Origin: Paenibacillus aceti
GTDB lineage: Bacteria; Bacillota; Bacilli; Paenibacillales; Paenibacillaceae
Length of the DNA stretch: 64,000 nt
Assembly: GCF_003614185.1 (NCBI RefSeq)
Contig: NZ_KZ987724.1
Location: 711,712 to 775,711, forward strand
Direction of reading: 5' to 3'
Made by a program: the position numbers and the translations under genes
Notes under the pieces: model-generated
Told to the model about the DNA's origin: nothing
Database searches by the model: none
The model's input: the letters and a program-made list of their open reading frames with translations, nothing else
Part shown: in pieces, positions 35,728-44,135 of the stretch
Layout: the number at the start of each line of letters is the position of its first letter
Numbering within the stretch: the stretch's first letter is position 1

Positions 35728-36964
35728 TCGGCGCCTGGCGATAGTCGCGGAACAGGTCGAAGCCTGTCCGCTTAGGCATAGCATTAGCATAGACGGCTGA
35801 GGCCCGGATATCAGCATCGAGCTGCGGATGAGATAGATCCGCAGCGCGGGTGATAACCGGGAGCTTGGCCGTCTTTTTCATTTGCTTCAGCAGCTGTTGG
35901 CCGCGCTCGTTGAAGCCGAGCACTCGCAAATAATGCGGCCCAGCGGATAGAATCTCGCGGGAGCCCATCTGCTGCGAGTGTCCGAGCAAGGTATGCAGGA
36001 GCGTGCGCTGAAGCTTGGTGTGGGTGTAGCGCTTGGTCTTTAGTAGGCCGACAAGCTCGGTTACGGTCGCTTGCTCCAGCTTGGGCAGGACCTTGCGGAT
36101 ACGGTATTCCAGCCCCTCGTTCATCTCCAGCTGCCCGGCCAGTTCCTCTGGCGCGGCCGCGAGCAGGCGGCTGAACAAGGGCTGGGAGAAGCGGTCCCAA
36201 TGCATCGGACCGCGGCCCGCCGCGAATTCACGCTGGAGAATCTCCAGCGTGAAGGGCGGCAGGTAGGCGGCGGCTGCGTCGAGCGAGCCGCCGCCCGTGA
36301 TGAGCCGGCGCACGGCCGTGGCGCTGGCGATGCTGGCATCGCGCGGCCGCTCGTCGCGATAGCCGGCGCCCTGGCGCTGCAAGGTGAGCGGCGTGATGCC
36401 GCTCTGTAGCCGTCGCAGCGCGATCAGGTAATGCAGCCCAAGCGAGTTGTTGGGCTGCTCGAGCAGCAGGCGGGCGGCGTCCACGTCGCCGCCCAGGCCG
36501 CCTGCGGCGGCGAAGGCGCGCGCGGCAGCTGCCGCGAAGGCGCGCGGGTAGCTCGCCCCGGTGGCGAGCTCCTCCGCGAGCGCCGCCTGGAGCGCGCCGC
36601 TCTCGCTGGCGAGCAGCGCCGCCAGCTCGCTCAGCACCGGCAGCTCGCCCGACTCGCTGCCGAAGCACAGATGCGACACGACGCCTGTCGCATCCAATAG
36701 CGCCGCCGCTCCGTGGGCGAACCACTCCGCCGGCTGCACGGCATAGGACACTGGTAGCTCCAGCACCAGGTCTATGCCGAGCTGCAGCGCCATTTCGGTC
36801 CGCGCCCACTTGTTCACGAGCGCGGGTTCGCCGCGCTGCAGGAAATCCCCGCTCATGACGGCGACGGCCGCATCCGCGCCCGCCCGCCGCTTCGCCTCGC
36901 GGAAGTGATAAGCATGTCCATTATGCAGCGGATTATATTCAACGATCAGTCCAACAATATTCAA
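35717..36964 (-). CDS. tmcAL: tRNA(Met) cytidine acetate ligase TmcAL (YlbM)
   Basis: I chose the TTG at 36964, six bases after AAAGGTGA, because it gives MNIVGLIVEYNPLHNGH, aligning with the start of B. subtilis YlbM. The 415-residue product has the HIGH-type nucleotidyltransferase motif NPLHNGHAYH and VMSGDFLQRGEPALVNKWARTEMAL. It activates acetate with ATP to acetylate the wobble cytidine of elongator tRNA-Met. Residues about 120-250 are extremely Ala/Arg/Gly-rich, encoded by a G+C-rich stretch (about 36220-36860) unlike the rest of the gene. The order ylbL-ylbM-ylbN is preserved, but ylbM is reversed relative to its neighbours. Confidence 0.93.
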   Translation of the reverse strand: MNIVGLIVEYNPLHNGHAYHFREAKRRAGADAAVAVMSGDFLQRGEPALVNKWARTEMALQLGIDLVLELPVSYAVQPAEWFAHGAAALLDATGVVSHLCFGSESGELPVLSELAALLASESGALQAALAEELATGASYPRAFAAAAARAFAAAGGLGGDVDAARLLLEQPNNSLGLHYLIALRRLQSGITPLTLQRQGAGYRDERPRDASIASATAVRRLITGGGSLDAAAAYLPPFTLEILQREFAAGRGPMHWDRFSQPLFSRLLAAAPEELAGQLEMNEGLEYRIRKVLPKLEQATVTELVGLLKTKRYTHTKLQRTLLHTLLGHSQQMGSREILSAGPHYLRVLGFNERGQQLLKQMKKTAKLPVITRAADLSHPQLDADIRASAVYANAMPKRTGFDLFRDYRQAPIRL

Positions 36965-36990
36965 CGTGATCACCTTTTACATCAGAATTC

Positions 36991-37179
36991 AAATCTAACG
37001 AAACACCATATCGCTATTTCCGCAAAATCCACACCATTTCAGCTCTAACGAAACACCATATCGTTATTTGAGTAAAAGCCCGTCTTTTAGCCCCCTTTTC
37101 GCCGCAATAGCGATACCTAGTTTCGTTAAACTTTTAAATCGCTCCTTTTGGAGCAAATAGCGATACGTAGTTTCGTTAC
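36991..37179. repeat. Four-box repeat family, cluster B (complete: two forward, two inverted)
   Basis: Forward boxes start near 36995 and 37046 (TCTAACGAAACACC then ATATCGYTATT). Inverted boxes start near 37105 and 37154 (AATAGCGATAC then TAGTTTCGTTA). Box-start spacings are about 51, 59 and 49 bp. The cluster opens the gene-free stretch 36965-38141, between divergent tmcAL and ylbN, and could fold into a cruciform with box 1 pairing to 4 and 2 to 3. Confidence 0.88.
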
Positions 37180-37230
37180 AACCCAGGGCAGCCTCTGTTT
37201 CGCGTTCTCAAAGCCATGCATTTATCGAAA

Positions 37231-37416
37231 GACTGCAAAAATGCAGGAATTTCCTAAATATTTCGACCCGTAGAGAAAATTCCTGCTAAAATGCAGGCTT
37301 TTACTCCACTTTGGCCCGATTCTAACGAAATATGAAGAAAAGCCTGCATATTTGCAGGAATTTCTTAAGAACAGGTGGTTTGGGGCGTGAAAGCCTGCAT
37401 ATTTGCAGGCTTTTTG
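37231..37416. repeat. Cluster of four TGCAGG palindromes with 50-60-50 spacing
   Basis: Palindromes of the form CCTGCATATTTGCAGG are centred at about 37240, 37289, 37350 and 37401, giving spacings of 49.5, 61 and 51 bp. Flanks alternate AAAGC and AATTTC, giving each box an orientation. The last ends in a T run and could terminate transcription. A related solo box is at 58479-58500. Confidence 0.8.
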
Positions 37417-37481
37417 CTTGCGGCGCTAACTTATAGTCCCCCGCCGCTATCTTAGCGCCACTTAGCATCGGGTAGCGCATA

Positions 37482-37770
37482 CAGTGCGTGAGGAGCCCTG
37501 TGCCCAGTACGCGTGAATTGCCGTAACACCGCCCAGGAACCTTACGCAATACACGTGCGAATTAGTGTACCCTGTTCAGGAACTTGTGCAGTACGTGGAA
37601 ATTTGCCGAATACCCATCCAGTCTCCGTGCCAAGTACATAGGAATTTACCGTAACCTCATCCAGGAGCCCTGTGCCCAGTACGTGTGAATTAGCGTAACC
37701 CCATCCAGAGCCTTGCATCCAAGTTCGTGAGAGTTTGCCACACCGCCACCCAAAGCCCATGCCCAGTACG
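37482..37770. repeat. Degenerate tandem repeat, about seven units of 42-46 bp
   Basis: Units begin at or near 37482 (short), 37505, 37547, 37589, 37631, 37677, 37720 and 37764. Each opens with CAGTACGTGTGAATT or a variant and closes with a CCAGGAGCCCTGTGC-like tail. Copies differ at many positions, so the array is old. There are no unique spacers, so it is not a CRISPR array. The remaining sequence to 38080 shows no gene. Confidence 0.85.
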
Positions 37771-38083
37771 AAAAGAAGGGCTAACTCCTGGCTGTTCGAA
37801 GCATATTTTATTTTTTAGCCCTACTTGAAACGCGCAAATAATGCGCAAAATGCCATAGGCCACTTGGTCGCCTACTGTAATGTCGTATACCGCGATATAG
37901 CCACTTTAATCTTCCATGGTTTAAATGGTACCGATTAATAAAGAATATATCATAAACAGGGTGGTATCAAACGGGGAAGTCCAGTTATAATGGGGAGTAT
38001 GCAGTGCTGGCTGTTTGGAAATGGCCCTCATTCTGAATAGCTTCAGTAGTGCTGGCTTTTAGGCAAGGAATACGGGATTGTAG

Positions 38084-38113
38084 TTGACAAAACTTAGCCT
38101 AGATCGGTATAAT
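38084..38113 (+). promoter_or_regulatory. Sigma-A promoter of ylbN-rpmF
   Basis: TTGACA (38084-38089) and TATAAT (38108-38113), both perfect consensus, are separated by 18 bp. The ylbN start codon lies 29 bp downstream. Confidence 0.9.
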
Positions 38114-38141
38114 TATTTTTGTTTGTTTGGAGTGATTGCTC

Positions 38142-38657
38142 ATGATTATTAATTTTCGTCAGATCTCTGCATCCGAGGCTCCGGTGGAATTCCACCAGAC
38201 ATTGGATGTCGATCATGTGGTTCAGGGACGTAAGGACATTATGGGGATTTCCCCGATGCAAGCCGATCTGCAGGCTGAGCCAGCAGGTGGCGGTGTCATT
38301 CACGTGACCGGACGCTTGTCGGCGGAATTGGACATGTCCTGTTCCCGATGCTTGAAGCCACTGAAGCATCATGTGGACGTCCGATTTGAAGAAGCCTTCA
38401 AACAAAGCGACGAGGAAAGCGTAGAGCTGGATGAAGCGGAAGAGGAACTGGTGCTCGTATCTGACGAACGCCTGAATCTGGTGCCTTATCTGGAGGAAGC
38501 ATTGTTGCTTGAACTGCCTTTTTCCGCCGTTTGCAAGGAGACCTGCAAGGGACTTTGTCCGTCCTGCGGGACCGATCTGAATGAACAGCAATGCGGCTGC
38601 AACACGGAGCGGATTGATCCGCGACTGGCTGCGCTGGGTGACTTTTTCAAGAAGTAA
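38142..38657 (+). CDS. ylbN: DUF177 family protein YlbN (23S rRNA accumulation protein YceD-like)
   Basis: The ATG at 38142 follows GGAGTGA. The 171-residue acidic protein has the DUF177 pattern: FRQISASEAPVEFHQTLD, the cysteine pair in LDMSCSRCLKPL, and the C-terminal zinc-like cluster CKETCKGLCPSCGTDLN with GCNTE. It always precedes rpmF, and in E. coli the homologue YceD supports 23S rRNA accumulation. The upstream consensus promoter drives both genes. Confidence 0.92.
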   Translation: MIINFRQISASEAPVEFHQTLDVDHVVQGRKDIMGISPMQADLQAEPAGGGVIHVTGRLSAELDMSCSRCLKPLKHHVDVRFEEAFKQSDEESVELDEAEEELVLVSDERLNLVPYLEEALLLELPFSAVCKETCKGLCPSCGTDLNEQQCGCNTERIDPRLAALGDFFKK

Positions 38658-38800
38658 GTAGGGTAGAAAGTACGTCGACAGACGTTTTTCTTAATAATTT
38701 CCAGGAGAGATGTTAACTATCTCACAGGTTACCGTTTCTGCTCGAAAATGACATTATGAAACACCGATGCAGGGTTTATTTGATAAGGAGGTGGAGAACC

Positions 38801-38974
38801 ATGGCAGTACCTCAACGGAGAACGTCCAAAACGCGTCGCGACAAACGCCGTACGCATTTCAAATTGGCTGTGCCGGGCATGGTAAAATGTGAACAATGCG
38901 GAGAATTGAAGCTTGCTCACCACGTATGCAAAGTATGCGGAACATACAAATCGAGAGAAATTATTAACCAATAA
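38801..38974 (+). CDS. rpmF: 50S ribosomal protein L32
   Basis: The ATG at 38801 lies seven bases after AAGGAGGTGG, giving a 57-residue product. It has the L32 hallmark start [17 protein letters not shown] and two CxxC pairs (CEQCG and CKVCG), so it is the zinc-binding (C+) form. It is co-transcribed with ylbN; a strong terminator follows. Confidence 0.98.
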   Translation: MAVPQRRTSKTRRDKRRTHFKLAVPGMVKCEQCGELKLAHHVCKVCGTYKSREIINQ

Positions 38975-38995
38975 ACTTGATTTAGGCGCAGTAGA

Positions 38996-39030
38996 GTAGC
39001 ACTTCACTTTGATGAAGTGCTACTTTTTTT
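38996..39030 (+). terminator. Rho-independent terminator after rpmF
   Basis: GTAGCACTTCA (38996-39006) pairs perfectly with TGAAGTGCTAC (39013-39023), followed by seven T. Confidence 0.93.
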
Positions 39031-39138
39031 GTTACTATGGTAATTGAGCGATCTTGGGCTTGAATAAGTATAAGCATCGGTTCAGCGTCTCCGTTTACGA
39101 AGATACTTTCTTTTTGCTCTAAGTTGATTTATACTATT

Positions 39139-39155
39139 TTAGTACCAGGTTCTAA
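39139..39155 (+). promoter_or_regulatory. FapR operator upstream of fapR
   Basis: TTAGTACCAGGTTCTAA matches the FapR site TTAGNACCNNNTNCTAA. It begins a few bases downstream of a -10-like TATACT (39130-39135), so FapR should repress the fapR-plsX-fab operon until malonyl-CoA releases it. Confidence 0.9.
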
Positions 39156-39242
39156 AAATGAGCGGATCTAGGCGTTAGCAGGCCTTACTGAATGGCCTTT
39201 TTAATATAAATTGCAGTTGTTCTATGAGGGGAGGGATCATCC

Positions 39243-39848
39243 ATCGAACGCTTGCCGAAAAAAGCGAGACAGCAGCAGCTTTCTAAAATTATTGAAGAAA
39301 ACCCTTTTGTCACCGACCAGGAGTTGACCCGGAAATTGAAGGTCAGCATACAGACGATCCGTTTGGATCGGATGGAGCTAGGCATCCCTGAGCTAAGAGA
39401 GCGGATGAAGCAGATGGCTGAACGCTCCTATGATCAGGTCCGGTCGCTGCCTCTGCATGAGGTGATCGGGGAGATCGTTGATTTGCAGCTGGACAAGAGT
39501 GGGATCTCTATCTTTGAAATTCGTGAGGAGCATGTATTCTCAAGGACCGGTATCGCGCGGGGGCATCACGTGTTCGCTCAGGCCAATTCCTTGGCGGTCG
39601 CGGTAATCAATGATGAAATCGCCCTGACCTTCTCGGCGGACATCCGCTTTATCAGATCGGTTCATCTGGGAGAGAAATGCATCGCCAAGGCCTATGTTCG
39701 CCCTTCATCGGCGAATAAGGCGAAGGCCAAGGTGGAAGTATTCACTTATGTCGGTGAGGAAATGGTGTTTCAAGGAAACTTCGTTATTTACCGTTCAACA
39801 GGAGATGACAATCATGAAGGGGGAAATACACATGCGGATCGCCATTGA
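39243..39848 (+). CDS. fapR: Fatty acid and phospholipid biosynthesis repressor FapR
   Basis: The product is about 201 residues. An N-terminal helix-turn-helix ([34 protein letters not shown]) is followed by a hot-dog-fold effector domain (about 80-190) with the malonyl-CoA-binding regions [29 protein letters not shown] (split over the pocket). FapR represses lipid synthesis genes and is relieved by malonyl-CoA. The start is unusual: GAGGGGAGGG is ideally placed (7 bases) for an ATC codon at 39243, giving (M)[11 protein letters not shown], while the first conventional start, TTG 39252, is 16 bases away. It overlaps plsX. Confidence 0.93.
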   Translation: MERLPKKARQQQLSKIIEENPFVTDQELTRKLKVSIQTIRLDRMELGIPELRERMKQMAERSYDQVRSLPLHEVIGEIVDLQLDKSGISIFEIREEHVFSRTGIARGHHVFAQANSLAVAVINDEIALTFSADIRFIRSVHLGEKCIAKAYVRPSSANKAKAKVEVFTYVGEEMVFQGNFVIYRSTGDDNHEGGNTHADRH

Positions 39849-40833
39849 TGCGATGGGCGGTGATTTTGCACCGGATAGCACTGTGAAGGGAGCGATGGCC
39901 GCGGCTCAGGAATGGAGCGATACCCAGATCATACTGGTCGGGCACCAGGATCGCCTCAAGCCGCTGATGACGGATGCCCCAGCCAACCTCATTCTGCATC
40001 ATGCAGAAGAAGTGATCGAGGCGGAGGATGAGCCGGTTAGAGCGGTGCGCCGGAAGAAGGATTCATCGATGGTCGTGGCAGGACGTCTTGTGCATGATAA
40101 AGAAGCCGATGCGATGATCTCGGCAGGGAATACCGGGGCGCTGATGACCACCGGTCTGCTTGTCGTCGGCAGAATGGAAGGGATCGAACGGCCGGCGCTC
40201 GCTCCGATCATCCCGACGATGGATGGCCGTGGCGTGCTTGCGCTGGATCTGGGGGCCAATATGGACGCCAAGCCGGAGCATCTGGCCCAGTACGCCCTGA
40301 TGGGCAGCATTTACCGTGAGAAGGTGGCCGGAATTTCCAAGCCTCGTGTCGGCTTGCTGAATGTCGGCACTGAAGCGAAGAAGGGCAATGAGCTGACCAA
40401 GGCGGCATATCCGTTGTTGGCTGAGCTGCCGATCAATTTCATCGGTAATGTAGAAGCGCGGGATGTTCTGACCGGAGCCTGCGACGTGCTGGTCTGCGAC
40501 GGTTTTGCCGGCAATATTCTGTTAAAATCACTGGAGGGTACCGCTGGAGCGTTATTCTCTGTGCTGAAGCAGGAATTCACGAAGTCACTGAAGAATAAGC
40601 TGGCCGCCGCTGTACTTATGCCTTCCTTGCGCGGTATGAAGCAAATGATGGATTATAAGCAGCATGGTGGCGCGCCATTGCTTGGGTTGAGCGGCCTTGT
40701 TGTCAAGAGTCACGGCTCCTCGGATAGCGAAGCGATCAAGAACGGAGTCCGGCAGGCCCGACTGGCGATTGAGAACCGGTTGACGGAGAGCATATCACAA
40801 GAAATTAGCGGGAAGAGAGTGGAGAGTATATGA
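39832..40833 (+). CDS. plsX: Phosphate acyltransferase PlsX
   Basis: The ATG at 39832 ([15 protein letters not shown]) follows AAGGGGG and lies inside the end of fapR. The 333-residue product has the PlsX start motif IAIDAMGGD and segments [25 protein letters not shown] and [15 protein letters not shown]. It converts acyl-ACP to acyl-phosphate, feeding PlsY for phosphatidic acid synthesis. It overlaps fabH by ATGA, so the two are translationally coupled. Confidence 0.97.
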   Translation: MRIAIDAMGGDFAPDSTVKGAMAAAQEWSDTQIILVGHQDRLKPLMTDAPANLILHHAEEVIEAEDEPVRAVRRKKDSSMVVAGRLVHDKEADAMISAGNTGALMTTGLLVVGRMEGIERPALAPIIPTMDGRGVLALDLGANMDAKPEHLAQYALMGSIYREKVAGISKPRVGLLNVGTEAKKGNELTKAAYPLLAELPINFIGNVEARDVLTGACDVLVCDGFAGNILLKSLEGTAGALFSVLKQEFTKSLKNKLAAAVLMPSLRGMKQMMDYKQHGGAPLLGLSGLVVKSHGSSDSEAIKNGVRQARLAIENRLTESISQEISGKRVESI

Positions 40834-41816
40834 AAATGCGTTCCGTAGGCATTATTGGAACCGGTAAATATGTTCCAGAGCGAGTGTTAACCAATGCAGA
40901 TTTGGAAAAAATGGTAGATACCAATGATGAATGGATCGTGAGCCGTACCGGGATCCGCGAGCGTCATATTGCGGCGCCGGAGCAAGCGACCTCTGATCTG
41001 GCTTATGAGGCGGCAGTGCGCGCCTTGAAATCGGCTGGGATGACAGCTGATCAGCTCGAGCTGATCATCGTTGCTACCATTACACCGGATACGTCTTTTC
41101 CATCAACGGCCTGTATTTTGCAGGATAAATTGGGGGCGAAGCGTGCTGCTGCGTTTGACTTGTCTGCGGCTTGCTCTGGGTTCGTCTACAGCATGGCGAC
41201 AGCCAACGGCTTTATTAAGACCGGGATGTACAAGAATGCGCTCGTGATCGGGGTGGATACCCTGTCGCGAATTACGGATTATACCGACCGTAACACCTGT
41301 GTCCTGTTCGGCGATGGAGCCGGCGCAGTTATCGTAGGAGAAGTGCCTGAGGGCCGCGGATTTCTGTCCTTTGATCTAGGTGCAGAAGGAGCCGGAGGCG
41401 AGCTGTTGAAGCTTGCTGCGGGTGGTTCTCGTCTGCCCGCTTCTGAAGAAACCGTGAAGGCCAAGCAGCATTATATCTATATGAACGGTCGCGAAGTCTT
41501 TAAATTTGCGGTCCGCGTGATGGGATCGGCAACGGAGGAAGTGCTGCGCAAGGCAGGCAAGACCAAGGAAGACATCGATCTATTCGTTCCACACCAAGCT
41601 AATATCCGTATCATTCAATCCGCGATGCAGCGGCTTAATCTGCCGGAAGAGAAGTGCGTCATCAATGTAGACAAGTATGCCAATACATCGGCTGCTTCCA
41701 TTCCGCTTGCGCTTGTGGAGGCGGCGGAGGACGGCCGCATCAAGGAAGGCGACACGGTTCTGCTCGTCGGCTTCGGCGGCGGCTTGACTTGGGGTGCTTC
41801 TGTTCTCGTGTGGTAG
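40830..41816 (+). CDS. fabH: Beta-ketoacyl-ACP synthase III
   Basis: A 328-residue FabH. The catalytic Cys is in FDLSAACSGFVYSM, the His in FVPHQANIRII and the Asn in NVDKYANTSAASIPLAL, in the usual order; WIVSRTGIRERHI is the CoA-binding Arg region. It starts fatty acid synthesis by condensing acetyl- or branched acyl-CoA with malonyl-ACP; in Bacillota the branched primers set membrane fluidity. It begins with an ATGA overlap on plsX. Confidence 0.97.
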   Translation: MKMRSVGIIGTGKYVPERVLTNADLEKMVDTNDEWIVSRTGIRERHIAAPEQATSDLAYEAAVRALKSAGMTADQLELIIVATITPDTSFPSTACILQDKLGAKRAAAFDLSAACSGFVYSMATANGFIKTGMYKNALVIGVDTLSRITDYTDRNTCVLFGDGAGAVIVGEVPEGRGFLSFDLGAEGAGGELLKLAAGGSRLPASEETVKAKQHYIYMNGREVFKFAVRVMGSATEEVLRKAGKTKEDIDLFVPHQANIRIIQSAMQRLNLPEEKCVINVDKYANTSAASIPLALVEAAEDGRIKEGDTVLLVGFGGGLTWGASVLVW

Positions 41817-41856
41817 TTGTATCAAGAACGAATAATAAGGAGTGCAGGTTAATAAT

Positions 41857-42801
41857 ATGGGAAAAGTGGCATTTGTTTTTCCGGGACAAGGTTCCCAGAC
41901 CGTCGGCATGGGCAAGGATCTGTTCGATCATGCTCCGGATGCCAGACGATTATTCGAACTGGCGGATACGAAGCTTGGCTTCCCGCTGACTAAGCTGATC
42001 TTTGAAGGGCCGGAGCAGGAGCTGAAGCAGACGGCCAATACGCAGCCAGCCTTGCTTACTACGAGTGTCGTGATGTATGAAGCGCTCGCTGCCAGAGGGA
42101 TCAAGCCGGATTATGTAGCCGGTCATAGCCTGGGAGAATACAGTGCGTTAACAGCTGCTGGAGTGCTATCTTTTGAGGATGCGGTGTCGATTGTCCGTGC
42201 ACGCGGCGAGTTCATGGAACAGGCCGTTCCAGGTGGACAAGGGGCGATGGCTGCGGTTCTCGGCGGAACGCGCGAAGGGTTGGCCGAGCTATGCGCCGAT
42301 ATAAGCCGCGGCGGACAACTCGTAGAGCTTGCGAACGTCAATTGTCCGGGGCAAATCGTCGTCTCCGGCAGCAAAGAAGGCGTTGGCCAGGTTGTCGAAC
42401 GAGTCAAGGAAATCGGTGCAAAACGGGCGATCCCTCTGGAAGTAAGCGGTCCGTTCCATTCTTCACTTATGCAGGCGGCCGCAGAGCGTCTAGGTGATAA
42501 GCTGAATAGCATGACCCTTCAGGATGCGCAGGTTCCAGTCGTGGCCAATGTAACAGCTGGCCCTGTAGGACAGGCCTCTGAGATCAAACGGTTGCTGGTA
42601 GAGCAGGTGTATTCTCCGGTCCTTTGGTTGGACAGTATTACCTGGTTGATCGAGCAAGGCGTCGATACCTTTGTCGAGCTGGGACCTGGCAGTGTACTGG
42701 CAGGCTTGATCAAGAAAATCGATAGAAGTGTAGCTATTTACAACGTCAATGGGCTGGAGAGTCTGGAGACGACGGTAGCGGCTTTGACTAAAGACAACTA
42801 A
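41857..42801 (+). CDS. fabD: Malonyl-CoA:ACP transacylase
   Basis: The ATG at 41857 was chosen; a GTG at 41842 touches the AAGGAG site and is too close. The 314-residue product has FVFPGQGSQTVGMG, the nucleophile motif VAGHSLGEYSAL with the active Ser, QEALxxxR-equivalent ARGEFMEQAV, and the catalytic His in EVSGPFHSSLM. It loads malonyl groups onto ACP. It follows fabH by about 40 bp in the same operon. Confidence 0.97.
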   Translation: MGKVAFVFPGQGSQTVGMGKDLFDHAPDARRLFELADTKLGFPLTKLIFEGPEQELKQTANTQPALLTTSVVMYEALAARGIKPDYVAGHSLGEYSALTAAGVLSFEDAVSIVRARGEFMEQAVPGGQGAMAAVLGGTREGLAELCADISRGGQLVELANVNCPGQIVVSGSKEGVGQVVERVKEIGAKRAIPLEVSGPFHSSLMQAAAERLGDKLNSMTLQDAQVPVVANVTAGPVGQASEIKRLLVEQVYSPVLWLDSITWLIEQGVDTFVELGPGSVLAGLIKKIDRSVAIYNVNGLESLETTVAALTKDN

Positions 42802-42865
42802 ATGTCAAGGATTCAGGAATAATATGCATATATTATAAGATTTTTATCGGTTTGCATTTTTTTAG

Positions 42866-42894
42866 TTGATTTCTGGCGACAAAGATCGTATCAT
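42866..42894 (+). promoter_or_regulatory. Probable internal promoter before fabG
   Basis: TTGATT (42866-42871) and TATCAT (42889-42894) have a 17 bp spacer, in the 158 bp gap between fabD and fabG. No FapR site is visible here. Confidence 0.5.
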
Positions 42895-42959
42895 TGTTTC
42901 TCGTACTACGAGGAAGTATCCCGGAATGACTGTTGCATTCTAGGAAAGGAGATGGATGT

Positions 42960-43709
42960 ATGAGCAAATTACTGGATGGACAGACTGCTCTTGTTACGGG
43001 GGCGTCGCGTGGGATCGGACGTAGCATCGCTCTCGCTCTGGCAGGTGCCGGCGCTAATGTAGCTGTGAATTATGCCGGTAACGAAGCGGCGGCGGCCAAG
43101 ACCGTAGCTGAGATCGAAGCGCTTGGAGTCAAGGCATATGCGGTTAAAGGGCATGTCGGCGATAGCGAGCAGTTCGATGCCATGGTCAAAGGCGTACTCG
43201 AAGCATGGAGCCGAATCGATATTCTGGTGAATAATGCCGGAATTACTAGAGATAATTTGATCATGCGCATGAAGGAAGAAGAATTCGATGAAGTCATAGC
43301 GACGAATCTTAAGGGTGTTTTTAATGGCATCAAATCCGTAACCCGCCCGATGATGAAGCAGCGTTCAGGAAGGATTATCAATATTTCCTCCGTAGTCGGC
43401 GTGTTGGGCAATGCAGGACAAGCGAATTATGTTGCAGCCAAAGCGGGCGTCATCGGATTGACGAAGTCGGCGGCGCGCGAGCTTGCTTCTCGCAATATTA
43501 CCGTGAACTGTATCGCTCCCGGATTCATTGAGACCGATATGACGGAGCAATTGCCGGAGGAAATGCGTCAGAGTATGCTTGGAAGTATTCCGCTGGCTCG
43601 TCTTGGACAGCCGGAGGAAATCGCTAAGGTAGCTTTGTTCCTCGCATCAGATAGCGCGTCCTATATGACAGGGCAGACGCTGCATGTGGATGGCGGAATG
43701 TATATGTAA
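42960..43709 (+). CDS. fabG: 3-oxoacyl-ACP reductase
   Basis: The ATG at 42960 follows GGAAAGGAG. The 249-residue short-chain dehydrogenase has the NADPH-binding [16 protein letters not shown], the NNAG motif ([13 protein letters not shown]), catalytic Ser in [15 protein letters not shown], and Tyr-Lys in [13 protein letters not shown]; the last segment [16 protein letters not shown] is typical. It reduces beta-ketoacyl-ACP in each elongation round. Confidence 0.96.
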   Translation: MSKLLDGQTALVTGASRGIGRSIALALAGAGANVAVNYAGNEAAAAKTVAEIEALGVKAYAVKGHVGDSEQFDAMVKGVLEAWSRIDILVNNAGITRDNLIMRMKEEEFDEVIATNLKGVFNGIKSVTRPMMKQRSGRIINISSVVGVLGNAGQANYVAAKAGVIGLTKSAARELASRNITVNCIAPGFIETDMTEQLPEEMRQSMLGSIPLARLGQPEEIAKVALFLASDSASYMTGQTLHVDGGMYM

Positions 43710-43776
43710 ATTGCTTCTTCCTTCTATGGCTTTTTAACTTAGATTCTCGTATAATACCAAAGAGGAGGTGAACCGG

Positions 43777-44010
43777 ATGTCCGATGTATTTGATCGCGTA
43801 AAACGCATTGTAGTGGATCGCCTCGGCGCTGATGAAGCCGAAGTAACGCTTGAAGCGTCTTTCAAGGATGACTTGGGTGCTGATTCTCTTGATGTTGTTG
43901 AACTGGTTATGGAATTAGAAGATGAGTTCGATCTGGAAATTTCAGACGAAGATGCAGAGAAGATTACGACTGTAGGTGAAGTTGTTAACTACATACAATC
44001 TCATACCTAA
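43777..44010 (+). CDS. acpP: Acyl carrier protein
   Basis: The ATG at 43777 follows AGAGGAGGTG. This 77-residue acidic four-helix protein has the phosphopantetheine site [18 protein letters not shown], with the modified Ser in DSL. It carries growing acyl chains. TATAAT at 43750-43755 suggests an additional promoter for this highly expressed gene. A GC-rich hairpin follows the stop. Confidence 0.97.
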   Translation: MSDVFDRVKRIVVDRLGADEAEVTLEASFKDDLGADSLDVVELVMELEDEFDLEISDEDAEKITTVGEVVNYIQSHT

Positions 44011-44019
44011 TGTCATGAC

Positions 44020-44053
44020 AAGTCCCGTACCTCCTTACAAGCAGGCGGGACTT
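44020..44053 (+). terminator. Hairpin after acpP, possible attenuator
   Basis: AAGTCCCG (44020-44027) pairs with CGGGACTT (44046-44053). The following sequence is pyrimidine-rich without a clean T run, so partial termination between acpP and fabF is likely at most. Confidence 0.5.
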
Positions 44054-44135
44054 CTCCTCTTCTACCCGCGTTTCGTCAATAAATGAACATGTATAATTGT
44101 AATTACACATGAAGTCTATTATGAGGTGAGTGTGT

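Noticed and set aside
36228-36809. 193-codon Arg/Ala-rich frame inside tmcAL
   Set aside because: It is a by-product of high G+C content in an alternate frame of the well-supported tmcAL gene.
37322-37760. Two minus-strand frames with repeated NSxVLGTGLL-like peptides
   Set aside because: The peptide repetition comes from the 42-46 bp tandem repeat; frames shift between units and lack starts with ribosome binding sites.
37482-37770. Possible CRISPR array
   Set aside because: Units are contiguous and degenerate with no unique spacers, and no cas genes are present in the window.
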